Shown piece by piece: positions 7,201-11,368 of a stretch of DNA of 11,368 bases. Every line of letters begins with the position of its first letter. Within the stretch, counting starts at the first letter, position 1. The position numbers and the translations under genes were made by a program. The notes beneath the pieces are model-generated. The model was not told where the DNA came from. It did no database searches and worked only from the letters and a program-made list of their open reading frames with translations. Origin of the DNA: JBBTXM01 sp038062255 (GTDB taxonomy: Bacteria > Patescibacteriota > Minisyncoccia > UBA11713 > 2-01-FULL-45-33); the NCBI GenBank assembly GCA_038062255.1, contig JBBTXM010000009.1, positions 1 to 11,368 of the forward strand. Direction: 5' to 3'.

Positions 7201-7837
7201 CAGCCTCAAATACGTCTCCGTATTTCAAGCTCAAGCGGTGGTATTCAACTTCGGATATTACAGAAAGAACATCGAGTCCTTTTATTTCCCCTTTTGCCCT
7301 GTCGAAAGCCGTTTTCAGGGAATCTTTTTCTTCGTCTGATTTGACTGACTTGCCTTTTGCTTTGAATTCTTTATCCAAGGCGCCCAAAGCGTCTTTTCTT
7401 TTCTCTTCGTTTATTTTGGTTACTATGTATCCTCCAAAATAAATAACTCTTTCCAAATTCGGCACGGAAATATTAAGAAGCATCCCCACGTGCGAAGGAA
7501 CCCCGCGCAAAAACCAAATGTGCGAAACTGGAGAAGCAAGAGCTATATGCCCCATTCTTTCACGGCGGACAATCGAACGCGTAACTTCCACTCCGCATTT
7601 GTCGCAAATTATTCCTTTGTAGCGGATTCTTTTGTATTTTCCGCAATAGCATTCAAAATCTTTTTCCGGCCCAAATATTCTTTCATCGAAAAGGCCGTCT
7701 TTTTCCGGGCGCTGGGTTCGGTAGTTGATGGTTTCGGGTTTTGTAACTTCCCCCCGCGACCACGCCAAAATCCTCTCGGGAGAAGCGAGGCTTATTTTTA
7801 ACGCTTTAAAATCTTTTATTTTTGTAGCTGTTTCCAT
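4229..7837 (-). CDS. rpoC: DNA-directed RNA polymerase subunit beta'
   Basis: The 1202-residue catalytic beta' subunit. The N-terminal zinc site is C63, C65, C78, C81. Next come the clamp, the rudder region (near NRNNRLKKL, 307-315), switch 2, and QGRFRQNLLGKRVDYSGRS (372-390). The catalytic NADFDGD is at 495-501, its three Asp binding the active-site magnesium. The bridge helix is around 791-825 (THAARKGIADTALK). The second zinc site is C830, C896, C903, C906. The trigger loop is around 920-947, with Met940 and His944 in the positions that contact the incoming nucleotide. There is no large insert in the trigger loop, and the protein is about 200 residues shorter than E. coli RpoC. The frame extends upstream to 7939, but homology starts with METATKIKDF, so I chose ATG at 7837, one base after the rpoB stop. 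The nearest Shine-Dalgarno (AAGAGG) is 12 bases away inside rpoB; translational coupling is likely. Confidence 0.98.
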   Translation of the reverse strand: METATKIKDFKALKISLASPERILAWSRGEVTKPETINYRTQRPEKDGLFDERIFGPEKDFECYCGKYKRIRYKGIICDKCGVEVTRSIVRRERMGHIALASPVSHIWFLRGVPSHVGMLLNISVPNLERVIYFGGYIVTKINEEKRKDALGALDKEFKAKGKSVKSDEEKDSLKTAFDRAKGEIKGLDVLSVISEVEYHRLSLKYGDVFEAGIGAETLRKVCGDLDLKKLAEILDKELVEAPTLQKKKMQRRLRLVRSFLKSGVKPEWMFLTSIPVIPPAMRPMVQLEGGRHATSDINDLYRRVINRNNRLKKLLEIKAPEVIVRNEKRMLQESVDSLIDNTIKRTQSPAATSQVQKRPLRSLADMLKGKQGRFRQNLLGKRVDYSGRSVIVVGPSLKLNQCGLPKHMALELFRPFIIQDLMRRELAHTIKGAGRMVDDLAPEVWESLENVIEGKYVLLNRAPTLHRLGIQAFKPILIEGSAIQLHPLVCSAFNADFDGDQMAVHVPLTSEAQREAAEIMSSAKNLFKPGNGEPVVTPSQDIVMGVAYLTRLKGGAKGENKYFASPNEAILSYDFGNISLQAKIFVKITQTPKYQTEEKEIIETSVGRLLFNSAIPSDYQYINKELKKKDLEYLVSDIIQRYGIDDTPPVLDKIKTLGYKYSTISGISWGMDDIQIPQEKGDLVKEAKEAVRVIESQYQNGLLTDRERYQKVISVWANVKKNVDKLTSSILDVFGPIHYMVGSGARGNWHQINQIASMKGLVVNPSGRIIELPILSSYKEGLNVLEYFISTHAARKGIADTALKTSAAGYLTRRLVDVAQDVIVSEPDCKDMKGFTVRRSDYEKMGKDFALRIFGRTLAQEVVGFKKNHLLSIGDARKVASSGAEEVIIRSPVSCKSVRGICQLCYGYDLGLHAPVKLGEAVGIVAAQSIGEPGTQLTMRTFHIGGIAGATDITMGLPRVDELVEMRVPKAEAIISNAAGVVLEIADSEKGSPGDKLIKILTDDGKTNEFEIPYGKTILVNEKEKVTPGARLTEGAINPKELLLVAGVEAVQNYIIFEMQQLYTFQGAAINDKHIEVIVRQMFGRVRVKESGDTNLIAGEIVEKGRFREENMRAKSKGRNPAKAIQLLMGASTVALTTESFLSAASFMQTMRVLTAAAVDAKEDKLRGLKENVIIGRLIPAGTGYRKEYLQKLAYEKKEEE

Positions 7838-7838
7838 A

Positions 7839-10800
7839 TTACACGCTTGCCTCTTCCTCCTCGAATAATACTTCCTCCAATCCTTCTTTCTTTCCCTTAA
7901 ACGATTCTTTGAGTGACTCAAACGATTCCTCTTCTTCATCCGGAGCGGTTTCGACGCCTTTTATTTCAATATCCAAGGCCAGTCCCTTAAGCTCGTTGAC
8001 CAATACGTGGAAAGCCGCCGGGACGTTCGGCAATTGGAACGGTTCCCCGCGCACTATGGCGTCATACGCCGCGGCCCGTCCCAAAACATCATCGGACTTT
8101 ATCGTAAGCATTTCCTGCAAAGTATGCGCGGCTCCATAGCCCTCCAAGGCCCAGACTTCCATTTCCCCGAATCTCTGGCCTCCTCCCTGGGCTTTACCTC
8201 CCAACGGCTGTTGGGTAATCAAAGAATAAGGACCGATTGAACGCATGTGGATTTTGTCGTCCACCATATGCGAAAGTTTTAACATGTAAATTTGCCCTAC
8301 AGTGATATCTTGGTCGAACTCTTCTCCCGTTCTGCCGTCGAAAAGCTTGATTTTTCCGTTTTGGGGAAGGCCGGCTTTTTTGAGCTCCTCTTTTATTTCC
8401 CACTCTTCCGCTCCCAACAAGGCCGGTGTTACCGCGTAATAGCCAAGTTTTTTCGCCGCCCATCCGAGGTGCGTTTCGAGAATTTGACCAATGTTCATAC
8501 GCGAAGCAACTCCAAGGGGATTCAGAACTATATCAACCCTTGTGCCGTCCGGCAAAAATGGCAAGTCTTCTTCAGGCAAAATTGTAGAAATAACTCCCTT
8601 GTTCCCATGGCGCCCAGCAAGCTTGTCGCCAACAGATATTTTTCTCATTTCTGCGATTTCTACGCGGATTTCTTTGATAACTCCTGTTTCGAGCTTGTCG
8701 CCTTTATCGCGCGAAAATACTTTGATGCCCACAACTCTCCCGGTTTTTCCGTGAGGCATACGAAGAGATGTGTCTTTTACATCTCGGGCTTTTTCGCCGA
8801 AAATCGCGCGCAACAGCCTTTCTTCCGGAGTGAGGTCGGATTCGCCTTTTGGAGAAATCTTGCCTACCAAAATATCGCCCGAACGAACCTCCGCTCCTAT
8901 GCGGACAACTCCATCTTCATCCAAGTCTTTTAGTTTCTCTTCTCCAACGTTTGGAATATCATGCGTTGTAATTTCGGGACCCAATTTTGTATCGCGAACC
9001 TGGACAGAATAATCTTCAACATGGACGGAAGTAAAATTATCTTCTTTAACCAATTTTTCGGAAAGAATTATGGCATCCTCATAGTTTGCTCCTCCCCACG
9101 ACAAAAATGCCACCAAAAGATTCTGGCCCAATGCCAAGTGGCCTCTGTCGGTCAAGGAGGTATCGGCAAGCACATCGCCCTTTTTCACTTTTTGGCCCAA
9201 ATCCACCGCCGGGCGCTGGTGTATTACTGTGGACTGGTTTGTCATCACATAGTTCGTAAGGTTGTACTTCTTTTCTTTGGTACCTGATTTTATTGAAATA
9301 GATTTTGAGTCAACCTTTGAAACAACTCCGTCTGTCTCAGCCAAAAGCAACCTGCCGGAATCTTTGGCGGCTTTGTCTTCCATGCCCGTACCCACAAGCG
9401 GAGCCTGCGGCAAAATACAAGGCACAGCCTGGCGCTGCATGTTGGAACCCATCATTGCGCGGGTTGCGTCGTCGTGTTCCAAAAATGGAATCAAAGATGT
9501 CGCAATGCTCAAAGCCTGCTGGGGAGAAACATCGATATAATCAACTTCTTTTTTGGGAATCAGCGAAGGCTGGCCGTTTGCCCTGCCCTCAACTTCTTCT
9601 TCTAAAATATGCCCGTCTTTATCAAAAGAAATTCCGGCATGAGCTATCTTGTGCCTCACTTCTTCAAATGAAGTAAGATAATCGATTTGCTTGGTGATTT
9701 TGCCGTTTTCCACTTTTCGGTAAGGAGTTTCCAAAATTCCGTAGTCGTTTATTTTTGCGTACCCGGCAAGATAGTTTATAAGTCCGATGTTCGGGCCTTC
9801 GGGGGTCGTAATCGGGCAAAGCCTTCCATAGTACGAAGGATGAACGTCGCGCACTTCAAAACCGGCCCTTTCCCTAGTCAAACCTCCGGGACCAAGCGCG
9901 GAAATTCTGCGCCTGTGTTCGAGCTCTCCCAGAATATTTGTTTGGTCCATGAACTGCGACAATTGGTTTGTCATGAAAAATTCTTTTATAAGCGCCGAGA
10001 ATGGCCTCGCATTTATAAGCTGTACCGGAGTAATGGTAGCCGGGTCCAACGTGGACATTCGGTCCTTAATTGTTCGCTCCATTCGCGAAAGCCCCACTCG
10101 AAGCCTTTGCTGGAGCATTTCGCCAACTGACCTTATTCGCCTATTGCCCAAGTTGTCTATGTCGTCCGGCACCGCTTGAGGATTGTTGTTGAGCCTGATA
10201 ATTTCGGAAATTATCTCGACCAAATCCTCTCTTTCCAAAACTCTCGAACCTTCTTTTTTCTTGGCCAAGTTCGGAAGCCTTTGGGTAAGCTTGTACCGCC
10301 CGACCGAGGAAATATCGTATCTTTCGGATTTAAACATTATTCCCAGCAAATCCTTGGCGTTGTCGATTGTCGCAAGCTCGCCCTGGCGTATTCGCTTAAA
10401 CAACTCGATGTACGCGGAATCTAGGTCCTTTGAAGGATCTTTTTCCAAAGTTCTTTTTATAAAAACCGTTGAACCGTTATCCACATCCTTGAAGGCCTCT
10501 AAAATTTCTTCGTTAGTATGCAACCCAAAAATCCGCAGCAAAGCTGTGGCTGGAATTTTTCGCTTACGGTCTATTCTTGCGTAAATCGTGCCGTCGGATT
10601 CGGTATCGAATTCAATCCAAGCCCCGCGCGAAGGTATGATTTTCGCTCCAAACGTTTTTCTGCCCCTAGACATCGAAAGGTTGAAATACGCGCCGAAAGA
10701 GCGCATCAATTGAGACACAACAACTCTTTCAACTCCGTTTATGATAAAAGTGCCTCGCGGAGTCATGAGAGGAAAATCCGCCATGAAAATTTCCTGTTCC

Positions 10801-11096
10801 TTTTTTTCTTTGGTTTTTTTGTTGGTAAGGCGTACTTTTATGCGCAAAGACGATTCATACGAAATGTTATTGATTCTTACGTAGTCTTCGTCGAATTTTG
10901 GTTCGTCCAATTCATAATCCAAAAACTCCAATGTAAATTCTTCGCCGGTATAGTCGGTCATCGGCGAAAATTCGTCGAATATCTCCCGGAGACCCTTTTT
11001 TAAAAACCAATCGTAAGAATCTGTCTGCATTGTTACCAAATTGGGCAAATTGGCAAAAGGCTCCCTATAGTAAGAAAAATATTTCTTTTTAAGCAT
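7839..11096 (-). CDS. rpoB: DNA-directed RNA polymerase subunit beta
   Basis: The 1085-residue beta subunit. Visible landmarks are FPLMTPRGTFIINGVERV (108-125), the rifampicin-binding cluster around NQLSQFMDQ and HRRRISALGPGG (377-405), GRLCPITTPEGPNIGLIN (424-441), LSWGGANYEDAI (665-676), and GDKLAGRHGNKG (823-834), whose Lys825 and Lys833 match the active-site lysines K1065 and K1073 of E. coli. The clamp-binding C-terminal region (from GGKAQGGGQRFGEME, 966-980) is followed by an acidic tail of about 35 residues. The residues equivalent to E. coli D516, H526 and S531 are unchanged (D384, H394, S399). There is no long lineage-specific insert. The ATG at 11096 is the first possible start after an in-frame TAA just upstream, yet it has no Shine-Dalgarno; the preceding bases read AAGCCCCAAA. 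It heads the rpoB-rpoC-dedA-like operon. Confidence 0.98.
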   Translation of the reverse strand: MLKKKYFSYYREPFANLPNLVTMQTDSYDWFLKKGLREIFDEFSPMTDYTGEEFTLEFLDYELDEPKFDEDYVRINNISYESSLRIKVRLTNKKTKEKKEQEIFMADFPLMTPRGTFIINGVERVVVSQLMRSFGAYFNLSMSRGRKTFGAKIIPSRGAWIEFDTESDGTIYARIDRKRKIPATALLRIFGLHTNEEILEAFKDVDNGSTVFIKRTLEKDPSKDLDSAYIELFKRIRQGELATIDNAKDLLGIMFKSERYDISSVGRYKLTQRLPNLAKKKEGSRVLEREDLVEIISEIIRLNNNPQAVPDDIDNLGNRRIRSVGEMLQQRLRVGLSRMERTIKDRMSTLDPATITPVQLINARPFSALIKEFFMTNQLSQFMDQTNILGELEHRRRISALGPGGLTRERAGFEVRDVHPSYYGRLCPITTPEGPNIGLINYLAGYAKINDYGILETPYRKVENGKITKQIDYLTSFEEVRHKIAHAGISFDKDGHILEEEVEGRANGQPSLIPKKEVDYIDVSPQQALSIATSLIPFLEHDDATRAMMGSNMQRQAVPCILPQAPLVGTGMEDKAAKDSGRLLLAETDGVVSKVDSKSISIKSGTKEKKYNLTNYVMTNQSTVIHQRPAVDLGQKVKKGDVLADTSLTDRGHLALGQNLLVAFLSWGGANYEDAIILSEKLVKEDNFTSVHVEDYSVQVRDTKLGPEITTHDIPNVGEEKLKDLDEDGVVRIGAEVRSGDILVGKISPKGESDLTPEERLLRAIFGEKARDVKDTSLRMPHGKTGRVVGIKVFSRDKGDKLETGVIKEIRVEIAEMRKISVGDKLAGRHGNKGVISTILPEEDLPFLPDGTRVDIVLNPLGVASRMNIGQILETHLGWAAKKLGYYAVTPALLGAEEWEIKEELKKAGLPQNGKIKLFDGRTGEEFDQDITVGQIYMLKLSHMVDDKIHMRSIGPYSLITQQPLGGKAQGGGQRFGEMEVWALEGYGAAHTLQEMLTIKSDDVLGRAAAYDAIVRGEPFQLPNVPAAFHVLVNELKGLALDIEIKGVETAPDEEEESFESLKESFKGKKEGLEEVLFEEEEASV

Positions 11097-11114
11097 TTTG
11101 GGGCTTATTTATGT

Positions 11115-11152
11115 ATAAAATAAAACAAAAGGCATCCCTCCGGCTTTAGGGA
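11115..11152 (-). promoter_or_regulatory. Weak hairpin with U-rich run in the rpoB leader, a possible attenuator
   Basis: In the minus-strand RNA, TCCCT and AGGGA (11148-11152 and 11135-11139) can form a 5-bp stem around an 8-base loop, followed two bases later by a U-rich run (TTTTGTTTTATTTT). A competing pairing of GCTTT (11160-11164) with AAAGC (11144-11148) would use part of that loop. The layout resembles a weak terminator or attenuator, but the stem is short and the effect is unproven. Confidence 0.3.
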
Positions 11153-11165
11153 CACTCAAAAAGCT

Positions 11166-11181
11166 TGAATTTATAAATTCA
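11166..11181. repeat. 16-bp perfect palindrome in the rpoB leader
   Basis: TGAATTTATAAATTCA is its own reverse complement. It lies just downstream of the predicted transcription start of rpoB. It could be an operator for a dimeric regulator or simply an AT-rich chance palindrome. Confidence 0.45.
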
Positions 11182-11204
11182 CAATATTCAAAACAATATT
11201 TCAA
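11181..11204. repeat. Two tandem 12-bp direct repeats at the predicted rpoB transcription start
   Basis: ACAATATTCAAA is followed directly by ACAATATTTCAA, identical at 10 of 12 positions. The pair abuts the palindrome on one side and the predicted -10 element on the other, covering the expected transcription start. That is a natural place for a repressor site, but the low complexity of the bases leaves chance open. Confidence 0.45.
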
Positions 11205-11232
11205 CTCTAGCATACCCGGAAAACCATTGCAA
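11204..11232 (-). promoter_or_regulatory. Predicted extended -10 promoter of the rpoBC operon
   Basis: On the minus strand TTGCAA (11232-11227) and TAGAGT (11209-11204) are separated by 17 bases. The -10 is preceded by TGC, giving TGCTAGAGT, a good extended -10. It follows directly after a terminator and lies about 100 bases before rpoB, so it is the obvious main promoter. Confidence 0.6.
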
Positions 11233-11249
11233 GTCCCTAGCCAAGGTGT

Positions 11250-11281
11250 GGAAAACCCCATCCGATCGCTGTCGGATGGGG
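11250..11281 (-). terminator. Strong terminator of the gene upstream of rpoB, possibly bidirectional
   Basis: CCCCATCCGA and TCGGATGGGG (11256-11265 and 11272-11281) form a perfect 10-bp, GC-rich stem with a 6-base loop. On the minus strand it is followed by TTTTCC and lies six bases after a TAA stop. On the plus strand the same stem is followed by CCATTTTTA, so it might work in both directions. The U run is short on the minus strand, but the stem is strong. Confidence 0.8.
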
Positions 11282-11287
11282 CCATTT

Positions 11288-11368
11288 TTATGCATACCGC
11301 ATAACATCTTCCTTGAATGCTTGGTCTATCAAAGACAATCCGACCAGGTCATTTAAAACTTCTTCTAT
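11288..11368 (-). CDS. C-terminal fragment of an unidentified protein
   Basis: The minus strand is open from the window edge for 26 codons, ending LSLIDQAFKEDVMRYA and then TAA at 11290-11288. The composition looks like a helical C-terminus, and a strong terminator follows six bases later, which supports a real gene ending here. It does not resemble the C-terminus of ribosomal protein L7/L12 or L10, the usual neighbours upstream of rpoB. Too little is present to name it. Confidence 0.55.
   Translation of the reverse strand: MEEVLNDLVGLSLIDQAFKEDVMRYA

Noticed and set aside
7838..7939. A longer rpoC N-terminus beginning at 7939
   Set aside because: The extra 34 residues are a basic, low-complexity translation of the rpoB 3' end in another frame. 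RpoC homology begins at METATKIKDF.
8292..8933. Plus-strand open frames opposite rpoB, including 10518-11003 and 9687-10130
   Set aside because: All are antisense to highly conserved rpoB codons, lack ribosome sites and show no family motif.
11101..11138. Short leader peptides before rpoB (ATG at 11134-11136, or TTG starting at 11128)
   Set aside because: They encode only 7-8 residues. The ATG directly abuts the GGAGGG with no spacing, and the TTG version is too weak to support.

Overview
The window carries a core transcription operon next to a small set of exported-protein genes. All supported genes lie on the minus strand and read right to left. The RNA polymerase subunits are short (RpoB 1085 aa, RpoC 1202 aa), lack the large lineage-specific insertions seen in Escherichia coli, and resemble those I associate with Candidate Phyla Radiation bacteria (Patescibacteria), most likely Parcubacteria. 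The genes are closely packed and the DNA is moderately AT-rich. TGA is used as a normal stop at 1020-1022, which argues against the lineages that recode TGA as glycine. The lineage assignment is inferred from protein resemblance, not from a search.

Right to left: the last 26 codons of an unidentified gene (11288-11368) are followed by a strong hairpin terminator (11250-11281). Next come a predicted promoter (11204-11232) and a leader of about 100 nt with a palindrome, a tandem 12-bp repeat and a weak hairpin followed by a U-rich run. rpoB (7839-11096) follows, then rpoC (4229-7837) after one base, then a VTT/DedA-like membrane protein gene (3548-4219) after nine bases. These three probably form one operon.

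A second predicted promoter (3507-3535) drives a gene for an unrecognised exported helical protein (2656-3480), which ends in a clear intrinsic terminator (2616-2649). No terminator separates it from the dedA-like gene, so readthrough from rpoBC is possible.

A third predicted promoter (2581-2608), containing an exact DnaA-box match, drives a two-gene exported module. The first gene encodes a secreted protein with an HETVH motif, a likely zinc metallopeptidase. The second, coupled through a 4-base ATGA overlap and a perfect Shine-Dalgarno, encodes a lipoprotein that runs off the left edge. These two proteins, and the exported helical protein before them, match no family I can name. They are the most novel part of the window. 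I see no tRNA, rRNA, CRISPR array, insertion sequence or phage gene, and there is no gene-free stretch longer than 300 bases.
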